Below are positions 43,449 through 52,783 of a stretch of DNA of 64,000 nt, piece by piece. Source of the stretch: Pseudomonadota bacterium (GTDB taxonomy: Bacteria > Pseudomonadota > Alphaproteobacteria > Micavibrionales > UBA1664); assembly GCA_009926935.1 (NCBI GenBank), contig RFNZ01000009.1, positions 1 to 64,000 on the forward strand. Reading direction: 5' to 3'. The notes beneath the pieces are model-generated. The model was not told where the DNA came from and made no database searches. It worked only from the letters and a program-made list of their open reading frames with translations. The translations under genes and the position numbers were made by a program. Each line of letters begins with the position of its first letter. Position 1 is the first letter of the stretch.

Positions 43449-45274
43449 GGCGTTATAAACGGCATAAAATATTGTCGGTTGGGGCAGGCATCGGCAATCA
43501 ATGCACCTTCAAGACATTCGGATGTGCCAGCGCCGTTGGTCACGGCAACCGTAGGTATGGCTGCGGTATCAATCGTGTTTCTGGTTGTGTCACCGCTCAA
43601 TGAAGATGTGTTAGACGGGAAGGATAAGTCCTGCACGGTAGGGGCACTACCGGTTACACCGGTCACGGCGACATCATTGGCGTCATTGATATTGGCAATG
43701 ATCGCGCGGTAGCCGCTTGGCTGATCAACCGCGGCGCTTGAGCTTGTTCCTGTCATCGATAGTGTCTGGCCGGAAAGATTAAGGCTGTTGGTTACCTGTA
43801 CTTGCCCCGCGTTATTGGTAGCCCTGAAGGTGGCGCCGACACGTGTTCCGGCTGAAAAATCCGCCCTGATCGTCTCCGATATAAGCTCCGCCGTTGGTGT
43901 TCCGTTGACGGACGTGTCGCCAGTCATTGTACCGGTAGAAGTGATGCTGATTCTAGGAGCGCCCGTTGTTGTACCGTTGGTTCTCGATCGCAACGTGCCG
44001 CTTGTCATGCTGTCGGTAATAAGTGCATTGGCGGTCGCATCACCCGTGATCGTGGCAACACCTTTGAACGACGTATCTTGCGAGTACATATAGCTGTTTC
44101 TTTCAACAGCGAGCGTGGCAGCAGGGATACTAAATCGGTGTGTAATGCCGTTCAATGGGCGGTTGTTGAAAACGCGCAGATCGTTATTGAGCGTAAGGTT
44201 GCTGCTAATATCAAAAGACTGGTCGTTGCCGGAGGCAAGACCGGCTGTGAAAGCATCCGTGCCGCCAAAGTCCATATTCTGTGGTTCCGCGATAATGCGC
44301 TCGGCTACGATATTGGCAACATCCTGAATGTGAAAACGCTGGTTAAGCGCAGCTGTATCGCTTCTTACCTCGCATAGCCCTGTAAAAGTCGTGACAGGAT
44401 TGCCCGATGCATCGACCGTCTGCACGGCAATCTGCTGACCTACAACAGCGTTCGGGCAGTCCTGAACGACAGGGATCCCCATTTCGATATCGGTCAGCAT
44501 GGTTGCATATCCGGCGTTCTCAGGTTGAGGAAAACGCATGACAGCGCGCAGATCAGGCTGGATCGCTTTCCATGCGGGCATGATAAGCCCGCCGGCCGTA
44601 AAAGCAGCCGGTAGGCCAAGTGGCGTCATCAATGCGGAAAACTCAGCTTGTGTCAGGCAGCCCGTATCCCATAAACCGGCTGCGGCCCCGCTGCTTCTGC
44701 AAATGGCGGATCTATTGGTACCCGTTGTATCAAACAGTGGTGCCGTGAGCACGGCCCCGTTCCTGCGGGCGCTTTCAACCACATTGACGACAAGATTGAA
44801 AGTGCTTTTACCGCCGGGTCTAAAGAATACAAAGGCGGAAGGTACAGTTGCAGGGTCAGTCACAACGCCGCCAAGTCCGGTCGCGGACCAGTTGGCCATG
44901 ATGACGTAGATCTCTTGGTTGAGTGCGTTGTAATCAAGGGCGCCCACACTGCGTCCAAAAGTGGTCGGCAGATACCCGCCTGCCTTGAGGGTAGTAAGGG
45001 GGATCCGCGTCGGTGTTGCGGCAACCGTGCGCAGGGCAGGGTTGGCAACAAGCTGGTCACGCACGTAAATGCGCGCTGCTTTTGCGATCTCGACAAGTTC
45101 CCAGCCGGAAACCTCGGCTTCTGCCACGCGCACGCGGCTGTTGTTGAAAGCGGCAATCGCAACAAGGATGCCGCCAAAAAAGGCAACAAAGATCAGTGCC
45201 AGCAAAAGCGATACGCCACGCTGCCCGCTACTCTTGCGCGCCCAATTGCGGCTGCTGGAATACCCGCAAATCAT
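43445..45274 (-). CDS. PilV-like minor pilin (first of three), lacking Glu+5
   Basis: A 609-residue protein with a prepilin-like leader QRG|VSLLLALIFVAFFGG in which residue +5 is leucine instead of glutamate. GspK-type tip pseudopilins share this loss. The body contains beta-rich repeats such as SFDISSNLTLNNDLRVFNN, NSLNLSGQTLSM and paired cysteines. It is first in the three-gene pilV-like array after the pilS terminator, so read-through or an unseen promoter is required. Start taken at 45274; the ribosome site is weak. Confidence 0.75.
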   Translation of the reverse strand: MICGYSSSRNWARKSSGQRGVSLLLALIFVAFFGGILVAIAAFNNSRVRVAEAEVSGWELVEIAKAARIYVRDQLVANPALRTVAATPTRIPLTTLKAGGYLPTTFGRSVGALDYNALNQEIYVIMANWSATGLGGVVTDPATVPSAFVFFRPGGKSTFNLVVNVVESARRNGAVLTAPLFDTTGTNRSAICRSSGAAAGLWDTGCLTQAEFSALMTPLGLPAAFTAGGLIMPAWKAIQPDLRAVMRFPQPENAGYATMLTDIEMGIPVVQDCPNAVVGQQIAVQTVDASGNPVTTFTGLCEVRSDTAALNQRFHIQDVANIVAERIIAEPQNMDFGGTDAFTAGLASGNDQSFDISSNLTLNNDLRVFNNRPLNGITHRFSIPAATLAVERNSYMYSQDTSFKGVATITGDATANALITDSMTSGTLRSRTNGTTTGAPRISITSTGTMTGDTSVNGTPTAELISETIRADFSAGTRVGATFRATNNAGQVQVTNSLNLSGQTLSMTGTSSSAAVDQPSGYRAIIANINDANDVAVTGVTGSAPTVQDLSFPSNTSSLSGDTTRNTIDTAAIPTVAVTNGAGTSECLEGALIADACPNRQYFMPFITP

Positions 45275-45364
45275 GATTAAATTATTGTAAATCAATGGGA
45301 TTAACATTCGATAAACACTTGGACAGCCTCCATTCTACCTGCTTCGGAAGCGCATGAGAAAAAG

Positions 45365-45393
45365 AAAAAGGCCCCGGATGAGGGGGCCTTTTT
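45365..45393. terminator. Strong bidirectional terminator after pilS
   Basis: AAAAAGGCCCC (45365-45375) and GGGGCCTTTTT (45383-45393) form an 11-bp stem with a 7-base loop. It sits 19 bases after the pilS stop (reverse strand), between pilS and the pilV-like genes. Confidence 0.9.
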
Positions 45394-45411
45394 AACTCTA
45401 ACTTATTGATA

Positions 45412-45957
45412 TTATTGGAACGTCCAGGTCATGGTGTTGTTGGCCGTCTGGTCGCTGCAGGCCGTCAAAAGGGCTGCCTGCGTAATGGTGGATGACTGGT
45501 TGTAGGTCGTGCTTCCAACAGCAAGGCTGATAAAGTCGTTGGAGTTCTGAGGTGTGAACTGCTGACCCAAGCGTACGCAAGCACCTTTAGGCACCGTGCT
45601 AAGCGCGATGCTGAAGTTGTTTGTGATACCGGTGATGGCGATGGTGCCGAACATGCCCTTGGCAATCATCGAGTCGCCGGTGCCGGATGTACCGAGGTCT
45701 GTCGGAAGTGCGCGCAGCGAGGCAAGGTCGTCAATGATGTTGCCTGTACCGTACGAAGCCTGACCCTGATAAGCCTGCTGGACCTGCTGCTTGAGCGTGG
45801 TCAAAAGGCGTGTGGCCTGGTTGGTGTTGTTGTTCTCGGTCACGAGGCGGTAGGCGCCCAAACCGGCAAGAATAAGAACCGCACCAACGGCAACAACGAG
45901 CAAAAGTTCAAGAAGCGAAAAGCCACGGATCTGGCGTTTAACGGTAAGCATGGGCAT
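45412..45957 (-). CDS. pilS: Type IVb major prepilin PilS-like
   Basis: A 181-residue prepilin with short basic leader and peptidase site RG|FSLLELLLVVAVGAVLILAGLGAY (Glu +5). The C-terminal domain follows the PilS/BfpA-type pattern with two cysteines (about 125 and 169). AGGAGAG precedes the ATG. It has its own TTGACA-type promoter and a strong terminator, as expected for an abundant major subunit. Homologues polymerise into thin pili for liquid mating. Confidence 0.9.
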   Translation of the reverse strand: MPMLTVKRQIRGFSLLELLLVVAVGAVLILAGLGAYRLVTENNNTNQATRLLTTLKQQVQQAYQGQASYGTGNIIDDLASLRALPTDLGTSGTGDSMIAKGMFGTIAITGITNNFSIALSTVPKGACVRLGQQFTPQNSNDFISLAVGSTTYNQSSTITQAALLTACSDQTANNTMTWTFQ

Positions 45958-45986
45958 GAAACTCTCCTAAAGTGTTTAACGGGTCT

Positions 45987-46014
45987 ATTTTGCTTTGTTT
46001 TATGTCTCTGTCAA
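45987..46014 (-). promoter_or_regulatory. Promoter of the pilS-like gene
   Basis: On the reverse strand a perfect TTGACA (46009-46014) and CAAAAT (45987-45992) are 16 bases apart, in the gap between pilR and pilS. Confidence 0.5.
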
Positions 46015-46036
46015 CGGCTCTTGTATGTTTTTAGGC

Positions 46037-47107
46037 CTATTGTTGCTGGTTCTGGATTTGCTGGAATACCGAGTAGAAAGAGATGATAAGGCACCCGATA
46101 ACCACCGTAATCAGCACCAGAATCACAAAGTTCACGATCTTCATGGCAACGTGAACACGCTCGACAATCCCGTCAACCCAAATGCGCGAGATACGGATAA
46201 GGTTTTGGTCAAAGCCCCGTAAGCGGGCGTAAATCTGTAAATCGCCTATGATTTCATTGTCCGGGAATTCATAGCCTGCGTTAAAAAGCGCATCTCCAAG
46301 GTTCTCGCCCGAGGCCACGTATTTTTGAATGCCCTTGATCCGCTGTCGCAGATAAGGCTCGGACTGCTTGGAAATCCGGCCAAGGCTGACTTCATCTATC
46401 TTGATCCCCGCGCTCATCATGGAAGCAACGGAAAGCAAAAACGCCGAGCCTTGGAGCATTTTATAAAGGCTCCATGGCACAAAGCGGTCAAAGTAAATGC
46501 GCGTGTTGCTTGTCCAGCGTGGCAGGGACATCATGACAACCACAACCACGCTTACAAACCCGATCAAAAGCGTAAGGCCGTCCTCCCGGATAAACTGTGC
46601 CGCCATGGCAACCGCATAGGCAATGCCCTGCCACTGATCGACAGGGATGATTTGCTCAAACGTCGGAATAACCTTGTAAGATGAAAGAACCATCGCGGCG
46701 ATCAACATCGCCGTCAGCACGCCTGGATATGCCGCGGCACCGACAATCGCCTTTTTCACTTTTGACTGGTTTTCAATGGACTCTGCTGCGTTCTGGAGTG
46801 ATTTAACAAGCTTTCCTGAGTTAGCGCCTGTCTCGAGCAGAATGGCTTCGGAGCTAGGTACATAAGATGAAAGACACGTACCAAAGTTGATACCTTCGGC
46901 AATCTCGTTACGCCAGCGGCGGTACAATTTGGGAAGCACTTTACTTTTCCGTGCAGAAATTTTTTCAATCTGAAAAAGCGCGGTATCGAGCGAAACACCG
47001 TTCTCCAGAAGCTGCACAAGTTTTGTATAAAAACGCTGACGCTCATCGCCGCCAAACTCGAACTTGACGGAGAGATCAAAAAAAGCGTCGCGTTTTCTCT
47101 TGGCCAT
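46037..47107 (-). CDS. pilR: Type IV pilus inner-membrane platform protein PilR-like
   Basis: A 356-residue GspF-family protein. Two GspF domains are seen (about 20-130 and 220-340), the first with FYTKLVQLLENGVSLDTAL, the second with MLQGSAFLLSVASMMSAGIKIDEV, and hydrophobic segments at about 130-150, 175-195 and 325-348. It is the platform over the extension ATPase. It lies six bases after pilQ, in R64 order. Confidence 0.92.
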   Translation of the reverse strand: MAKRKRDAFFDLSVKFEFGGDERQRFYTKLVQLLENGVSLDTALFQIEKISARKSKVLPKLYRRWRNEIAEGINFGTCLSSYVPSSEAILLETGANSGKLVKSLQNAAESIENQSKVKKAIVGAAAYPGVLTAMLIAAMVLSSYKVIPTFEQIIPVDQWQGIAYAVAMAAQFIREDGLTLLIGFVSVVVVVMMSLPRWTSNTRIYFDRFVPWSLYKMLQGSAFLLSVASMMSAGIKIDEVSLGRISKQSEPYLRQRIKGIQKYVASGENLGDALFNAGYEFPDNEIIGDLQIYARLRGFDQNLIRISRIWVDGIVERVHVAMKIVNFVILVLITVVIGCLIISFYSVFQQIQNQQQ

Positions 47108-47113
47108 TCGGCG

Positions 47114-48682
47114 CTACCCGCCACGTTTGGGAAGGATAATGGGCCCTACAATCCGCTCGGCATCAATCGGGTCAACCTCACCGGCCTTGAGGCGGTCAAC
47201 CATGTGCTCGGTCATCGTCCGGCCGTTCAGGTGGTTGAGCCAGTATTTTTCGGCGTCCATCTTCAGGTCTTTTTTGACAAGGTCCATAAAAGTGCTGTCA
47301 GGGATAATGACCTCGGCCACAACGGTTCGGCTTGTGTAGCCGGTAAAGTTGCACTTGGCGCAGCCCTGTGGGTTGCGTTTGCGCAGGCGTTCGTAATGGA
47401 TACCGGCGGTTTCAAAGCGGGCCAGCTGGTTATAGTTCAACTCGTTTTCTTCAAGCGGTGTCGAGCATCCTTTGCAGAGTTTTCTGCAAAGGCGTTGCGA
47501 TATCATGCCCGTCATAAGTGAGGGGTCACAGAGCTTGTAATCTTCTACGTGCAAGTCGCGTAGACGGAAAGGGATGGTCAACGCATCGTTGGAGTGCAGT
47601 GATGTCCAGACCTGGTGGCCTGTCATGGCAGCTTCAAAAGCAAGACCGGCTGAGGCCTCGTCACGAATCTCCCCGATCATGATCCGGTCCGGGTTGGAAC
47701 GAAGGGCAGCAGCAATGGCTTTCGTAAATTGGGCCGCACGCTCGGCCTGTGTACTGGCGTTGGTAACGGGCATCTGCACGGCACCCTGGATCGGATATTC
47801 AGGCGGATCTTCGACAGTGTAGAAGGCAAGGTTGTAGTTATACTCCTTGAGAATGGCGATAATGTTACGCTGAAGGGTCGTAGATTTGCCGTGACCCGTG
47901 GGTCCTGCCACCACGTTGATGCCGTAAGGTTTCTGGCGAAGAAACTCGAAATCCTCAAGCTGCTCGGGCGTAAAACCAAGGGCGGTCACATCACCAGCGG
48001 TTTTGTCATCCGTGTTGTAAAGCAAGCGCACGATCATCGCCCGTCCGTCGTAAACGGTCGGGTTGAATTGGAGACGCAAAGAAATCACGCCGTCGGGAAG
48101 TTGCAGGTCTTTCCGGTTTGAAACACGGGCACCCTGATACTCGTAAGGCTGGTAGTTGACGTCGGCGGCATCGGCCATTGTAAATGCAGCAGCGCAGAAG
48201 GAGTGCCCGTATTCCGGCGGCCATTCCGCGATATGCTCCATGGCACCCGCAACCCGCGCACGTACAAGGCAGCTGGATTCGTAAACGACAACGTGAATAT
48301 CCGAAACGCGGCGCTTGGCCATATCGCCCACAAGGTTCAACACCTCGCGACGCATCCGCACCTCATCCTGCTTGGTACGGAAATCAAAACCACCGGCCAC
48401 GCGGTCGTAGCACATGGAAACGCGGTTGATATCGACGGCCTCGATTTGCGGCTTCGGATAACCGGCGATTTCAGCTTCAGTGATCAGCGAAAGAATATGT
48501 GGCGATGATTTATGCGATTTTGAGACAACCAGCTTGCCATCGGCATAATAGGCGGCGATCTGCCGCAAGGACTGCCCGCGGTCGAGTGGCCCGCCTTCCG
48601 CCGTGAGCGGAATATTCGGATCCCACGAAGAGAGCTCGTCGCGCTTGGTTTTCTTTTTTGAAAGAAGGTCAGCTATTCCCAT
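47114..48682 (-). CDS. pilQ: Type IV pilus extension ATPase PilQ-like
   Basis: A 522-residue GspE/PulE-superfamily hexameric ATPase. Walker A GPTGHGKST at 260-268, Asp box around 283-300, Walker B segment RIMIGEIRDEASAGLAFEA and His box TGHQVWTSLHSNDA are present. A four-cysteine zinc site follows (CRKLCKGC...CAKC, about 408-450). It powers assembly of the thin pilus. The name follows R64, where PilQ is the ATPase and not a secretin. Confidence 0.94.
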   Translation of the reverse strand: MGIADLLSKKKTKRDELSSWDPNIPLTAEGGPLDRGQSLRQIAAYYADGKLVVSKSHKSSPHILSLITEAEIAGYPKPQIEAVDINRVSMCYDRVAGGFDFRTKQDEVRMRREVLNLVGDMAKRRVSDIHVVVYESSCLVRARVAGAMEHIAEWPPEYGHSFCAAAFTMADAADVNYQPYEYQGARVSNRKDLQLPDGVISLRLQFNPTVYDGRAMIVRLLYNTDDKTAGDVTALGFTPEQLEDFEFLRQKPYGINVVAGPTGHGKSTTLQRNIIAILKEYNYNLAFYTVEDPPEYPIQGAVQMPVTNASTQAERAAQFTKAIAAALRSNPDRIMIGEIRDEASAGLAFEAAMTGHQVWTSLHSNDALTIPFRLRDLHVEDYKLCDPSLMTGMISQRLCRKLCKGCSTPLEENELNYNQLARFETAGIHYERLRKRNPQGCAKCNFTGYTSRTVVAEVIIPDSTFMDLVKKDLKMDAEKYWLNHLNGRTMTEHMVDRLKAGEVDPIDAERIVGPIILPKRGG

Positions 48683-48700
48683 GCGTATTACCTCCCTTGA

Positions 48701-49483
48701 TCAATTGCGTGCCCAGCTGAGGTCTTTTGTATCCCCATCAATACGGATCGTAACGGAAGATGGCGTAATGCGTACAACAGAACCTTTACCGCCCGGCAGT
48801 TTGGCGCCTTCGCCAACGCGGGTCTCGTCACCATCGGGGCTGATGAGCTTGGCTTTCATGTCAGCGCCGGACCCATAAACTTCCTTTATCGTCCATGGCG
48901 CGGGTGCGGCCTCCTCGACAACGGGCGCTGCCGCGGCAGCTTCGCTCTCCGAATCGGCCTCAGGCACATCGTCACCCGCCTTGGAATCTGATGTAGGGCT
49001 GACATCAGCACCTGCAAGGGCAGAGGCAGGTAAAGGCGCAAGGCCCGTCTCCTGTGGATTAGGTATGCCGGGGATACTGCCGCCAAGGCCCAAAGCCGCA
49101 TCCGTTGCCATTTCACTCTTAAGTGCGGTTTCGTTCAGACGCTCCAGAAGCTGGGCGCGCTGGACGCAAAGAGTAAAACGGTCGATCTCTTCCTGGACTT
49201 TGGCAAGGTCATCAGGCGAGGACATGATCGCGTCTTTAGGCGCAGGGCATGGGTCAAAAGCGGTGCTACCGCCACCATGAGAAGATGTGTGTTGGGCCTG
49301 CGGCGCTACCGGCTGTTCAGGGGCCGGCGCCTCGGTAGGCAGCAAGGATGGTTGCGGCAGGTCGCCTGCGGGCGCCATCAGCTGGGATTCAGGCGGCGGT
49401 GCGTCCTGCGCAAAACCGGGCAGGGTCACAAACGACCCTAAAAGGAGAATAGCTAAAAGAATAGGGTATCTGTTGGCTTTCAT
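48701..49483 (-). CDS. pilP: Type IV pilus biogenesis protein PilP-like
   Basis: A 260-residue exported protein. Signal peptide with LLGSFVTLPGFA is followed by a proline-rich region, an N-terminal helical pair (VQEEIDRFTLCVQRAQLLERLNETAL) and a C-terminal beta domain VYGSGADMKAKLISPDGDET...SVVRITPSSVTIRIDG, the PilP pattern. It probably links the inner-membrane complex to the secretin. Start at 49483 rather than 49489, from the GGGAAAG spacing. Confidence 0.85.
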   Translation of the reverse strand: MKANRYPILLAILLLGSFVTLPGFAQDAPPPESQLMAPAGDLPQPSLLPTEAPAPEQPVAPQAQHTSSHGGGSTAFDPCPAPKDAIMSSPDDLAKVQEEIDRFTLCVQRAQLLERLNETALKSEMATDAALGLGGSIPGIPNPQETGLAPLPASALAGADVSPTSDSKAGDDVPEADSESEAAAAAPVVEEAAPAPWTIKEVYGSGADMKAKLISPDGDETRVGEGAKLPGGKGSVVRITPSSVTIRIDGDTKDLSWARN

Positions 49484-49495
49484 GGTCATCTTTCC

Positions 49496-50998
49496 CTATC
49501 GGATCTGCATCGTTTTTGCCTTGTTGTTGGCTTCAATCAGGCGTTTGTCAGGCTTAAGGATAACCTTGGCGTCATATTTCCAGTCGCCGTTACCCATATC
49601 CCCTTCAATCGAGAGAACAACCATACCCGGCAAGTCAAAATACTTTGCAATCATGTTAGGCGGTGTTTTCGACTTAATTGTGACTGCCATATAAGGCAGG
49701 TCATCGCGGTTAAGCGGTTTCAGGTTCGGTTTGTTTTGCCCGATCGAGTTGAAACCCGCCTGCTGCATCATATCGATCCCGGCCAAAAGTTCCTGGCTGG
49801 CTGCGGGCTTGACCGGCTTGATCGAGAGGTCACCAAGATTGGCAAAACGTTTGTTCAGCGCGATGACGGCAAGGCTTTCGTCTACAAGCTCATCCTTTGA
49901 TGAGGGCGGCTTGGGCCCGGTCAGGCGGCGAGTTGCCATCATGGTGCTGGAGTCGACAAAGTTTTTCATGACGCCTTCGGGGAATCGGTCAAGATACGGC
50001 TCGACAAGATCATAAGACCCAATGAAGCGCGACCACGTGGCTTCAACGAATGTTTCCTTGCAGCGCATGTTGGTGATGCGCCAGCCGGGCAGCGGCAGGG
50101 AGATTTTCGAAAAACCGTCAAGGCAAAGACCAACAAAGGCGCTCGGTACGGCCAGTGTCATGTTGGTAAGGCTGTCGCCCTGTGTCTCCGTAACTTCGGT
50201 CGGTTCTTTTGGCGGTGCTTGCAGGGTGTCCGATACCTGCACGTTGGGTACGGGCAGTTGCGCCTGCGTCGGTATAAGAGACGGCAGAATCTGCTGCCCA
50301 AGGAGGCTTACGCCTAAAAGGCCAAGCACGATAACACCTGCACCCACCGCAAGATTTTTGTTTCGCTTGCCCGAGAAGATCGCATCAAGCGTAACCGGTT
50401 TCAGGGCGGGTGCCGGCGCTTCGCCAATCACCTTTGAAAGCGGTATCTCTCCTGTAACTTCCTGTATGTTCCAGCTCTCCGGCGCGTAAGAGCGCGGCCA
50501 GCGATGAGCTTCCATCTGGGCCACAAAGTGGTTGTAAGCCGCCTCTTCGGAGGTAAAGAGTATGTCCCCGTCAGGCGCGATGTTGTCGGCGTGGACGGCC
50601 ATATACCACCAGCCGTTATCGGCCACAAACATACCGTGCCACTCACCAACCAGCATATCCCCGACAACGGAGGCAAGCGCCGACATCCCGACCCGGTGCC
50701 CCATAGAAAGAAATCCGAAACCGTGCTGCACGACAACGTTGCTGCGCATGCAGTAAAAATCGGATTTGAATCCCTTGGCGCGTTTGATGGCAAGCTCGAC
50801 ATCGCTGTCATCCTCAGCCACAAGCCACTTAAGGCCGACCGCGAATTTCTTGTTATCGTAGACAAGAACGCCGGTGCCTACCCCATGGTTCTGTTTTTTT
50901 TCAGCAACGGCCGCAACGTCGCCCGCTCCTTCGAGGGCGTCCTCAAGATCTATATCCAGAAAATCTTTTTCCTGGCTCTGATCTTTGCCAAGGGCCAT
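49496..50998 (-). CDS. pilO: Type IVb pilus protein PilO-like
   Basis: A 500-residue protein of the R64 PilO (PilO2) type. The N-terminal 200 residues are cytoplasmic (WLVAEDDSDVELAIKRAKG; GDMLVGEWHGMFVADNGWWYMAVHADNIAPDGD), followed by one membrane helix (about 215-237, NLAVGAGVIVLGLLGVSLL) and a periplasmic part. Order pilN-O-P-Q and length match R64. Confidence 0.88.
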   Translation of the reverse strand: MALGKDQSQEKDFLDIDLEDALEGAGDVAAVAEKKQNHGVGTGVLVYDNKKFAVGLKWLVAEDDSDVELAIKRAKGFKSDFYCMRSNVVVQHGFGFLSMGHRVGMSALASVVGDMLVGEWHGMFVADNGWWYMAVHADNIAPDGDILFTSEEAAYNHFVAQMEAHRWPRSYAPESWNIQEVTGEIPLSKVIGEAPAPALKPVTLDAIFSGKRNKNLAVGAGVIVLGLLGVSLLGQQILPSLIPTQAQLPVPNVQVSDTLQAPPKEPTEVTETQGDSLTNMTLAVPSAFVGLCLDGFSKISLPLPGWRITNMRCKETFVEATWSRFIGSYDLVEPYLDRFPEGVMKNFVDSSTMMATRRLTGPKPPSSKDELVDESLAVIALNKRFANLGDLSIKPVKPAASQELLAGIDMMQQAGFNSIGQNKPNLKPLNRDDLPYMAVTIKSKTPPNMIAKYFDLPGMVVLSIEGDMGNGDWKYDAKVILKPDKRLIEANNKAKTMQIR

Positions 50999-51007
50999 GA
51001 TGCTTCC

Positions 51008-52642
51008 CTATTGTCCGATCACGGTAATCGGATCCTCGGGGAGGATCTCCGCCGTGATCATCATGATCGAAACTTCTCGCGATCTGTTGCCTTCTTTGGT
51101 ACCGCCAAGCGCCCAAGATCCTGGAGAACCGTTCTCGTTCGACATATTGTCGTTCTTCTCAAATCCGGCCAGGACCATCGTCTCACCGCTGGTCAGAACT
51201 GCGTTTTGCAGGAAGCCCGTTGTGCTGATTTCAGGAGTCTGGATTTCAACGCCGCCAGAAGAAGCTGTCTCAAGGGACTGCAGTTCAGTAATGGCAATCG
51301 AAAGACGCATCAGGATTTTGTTTTGCTCGACGATACGCGGCAGAACAGTCATCAGAAGACCAGTATTGACCGTACCCGGCTCAAGACTTGTTGATCCGCT
51401 ACCGCCGTCACCGGATGTCGATGAAACACGGGCGAGATAGGTCGTCTGGCGGCCAACTTGCAGTGGCGCCGGTTGGTCGGAGAGCGTAACAAGAGCGCCC
51501 GAATGCGCGATCGAAACACGCTCGACAATCTTAAGCGCAGAAAGCTCACTGCTCAGGCGGTCTTCTTCAATTTCTTTTGTAACGCTGCCATCGGCAGGGA
51601 TTCCCGAGGCAGGCAGAGATTCAGGCGCTTTCAATACGCCGATGGCAAGGCCGGATGTCACGTTTCCAATAGAACGAACGGAGGCTGTATCAAAAGCTCG
51701 CTCAATCACGTTGCGCAGGTTGGCCGTAAGGGTAAGTGCATCCCGCGTGGTAACGGAAAGTACGCGTACGGCAACCGCAACACGGCGAAGGCGCAGGGCA
51801 TTTTGCTGGTTGAGGTATGATTCAACACGGCGCACGATTTCGGGTGATCCCGTAACGGTGATAGTGCCGGTGGAAGGCGAGTATGCGGCTGTGCCGTTGC
51901 CGTTCGTGATTGTATCGACGGCACCTTTGATCTCTTCCCAGACCTTCATGCTCGAAGTGCTGGTAACATCGACTTCAGGAAGGTTGGATCCAGAATCGCC
52001 GGAACCGCTCTTGACAGTTCCCTTGACCGAGAGTTCGGTCGCAAGGGCATGCAGCATGAAAGTACGTGTGACTTGCTGTGCGAACTGGATGCTCTCGCCG
52101 TTGTAAATCCATTCGGCACCGAAAACGTCCGATGCCTGATTGAGAAGGTCTGAGAGTTTGCCTTGCCATACAACACGGCCCCCCGAGACTTGCTCGCCAT
52201 CGGAAGGGATAAAGGTTGTAGAGCCGGAGTCGCCAGATGATGTCGCACTGTCCTCGGCAGGTGCGGAACCTGCTGAGATATTGGGGGCAGCGGCACGGAT
52301 ACCGGTCACGGCCTGCACCATGCGCGTAAACTCCGGCAGGCTGACGGGGCGTGCAAAGGTCATGACGATCGAGCCGTTGCTCTCAAACTGCGCTGGCAGA
52401 TTAGCACCGTTTTTAATCGGGCGTGCTTGTGAGCCGTAATACGGGCTCTTATCGATCATCAGCGGCTGCGCGATGGCAGACTTTGGCTCAAGGGCCTGAA
52501 GGGCTCTGTCCGCTTCATCGGAAGTGGATTTAACATTTTCCTCGGCTGTCTTGAACTCGGAGCAGCCTGCAAGACCAAACCCAAGCACGGCAACAAGCAC
52601 AAGGCTGATATGGAAGAAACGGCGTAAAACGGAGGGCTTCAT
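51008..52642 (-). CDS. pilN: Type IVb pilus lipoprotein secretin PilN-like
   Basis: A 544-residue outer-membrane secretin. Signal peptide ends in the lipobox LAGC with Cys27. The N-terminal part carries an STN-like segment and a glycine/serine linker; the C-terminal secretin domain includes QVGRQTTYLARVSS, LEPGTVNTGLLMTVLPRIVEQNKILMRLSIAITEL and the VLTSGETMVLAGF signature. It forms the channel for pilus exit. It ends nine bases before pilO. Confidence 0.92.
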   Translation of the reverse strand: MKPSVLRRFFHISLVLVAVLGFGLAGCSEFKTAEENVKSTSDEADRALQALEPKSAIAQPLMIDKSPYYGSQARPIKNGANLPAQFESNGSIVMTFARPVSLPEFTRMVQAVTGIRAAAPNISAGSAPAEDSATSSGDSGSTTFIPSDGEQVSGGRVVWQGKLSDLLNQASDVFGAEWIYNGESIQFAQQVTRTFMLHALATELSVKGTVKSGSGDSGSNLPEVDVTSTSSMKVWEEIKGAVDTITNGNGTAAYSPSTGTITVTGSPEIVRRVESYLNQQNALRLRRVAVAVRVLSVTTRDALTLTANLRNVIERAFDTASVRSIGNVTSGLAIGVLKAPESLPASGIPADGSVTKEIEEDRLSSELSALKIVERVSIAHSGALVTLSDQPAPLQVGRQTTYLARVSSTSGDGGSGSTSLEPGTVNTGLLMTVLPRIVEQNKILMRLSIAITELQSLETASSGGVEIQTPEISTTGFLQNAVLTSGETMVLAGFEKNDNMSNENGSPGSWALGGTKEGNRSREVSIMMITAEILPEDPITVIGQ

Positions 52643-52783
52643 GATGGCCGCGACCTATGATCGGAAGTTGAACTGGCAGGTACTCACAATCCGCCAGCGA
52701 ATTATGACGATTCAAGTGTAAGCCACAGGCGCACGGGGTGCAAGCCGCTCGAGGGCAGTCTTAAAGCCTATTTTAGCTTGCGG

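Noticed and set aside
40231..45307. Shufflon with inverted crossover repeats
   Set aside because: I found no repeated 19-bp-like element in inverted orientation and no recombinase gene next to the PilV-like genes.
50504..51394. 296-codon plus-strand frame across the pilO/pilN genes
   Set aside because: Antisense to two recognisable pilus genes; no start signal or family match.
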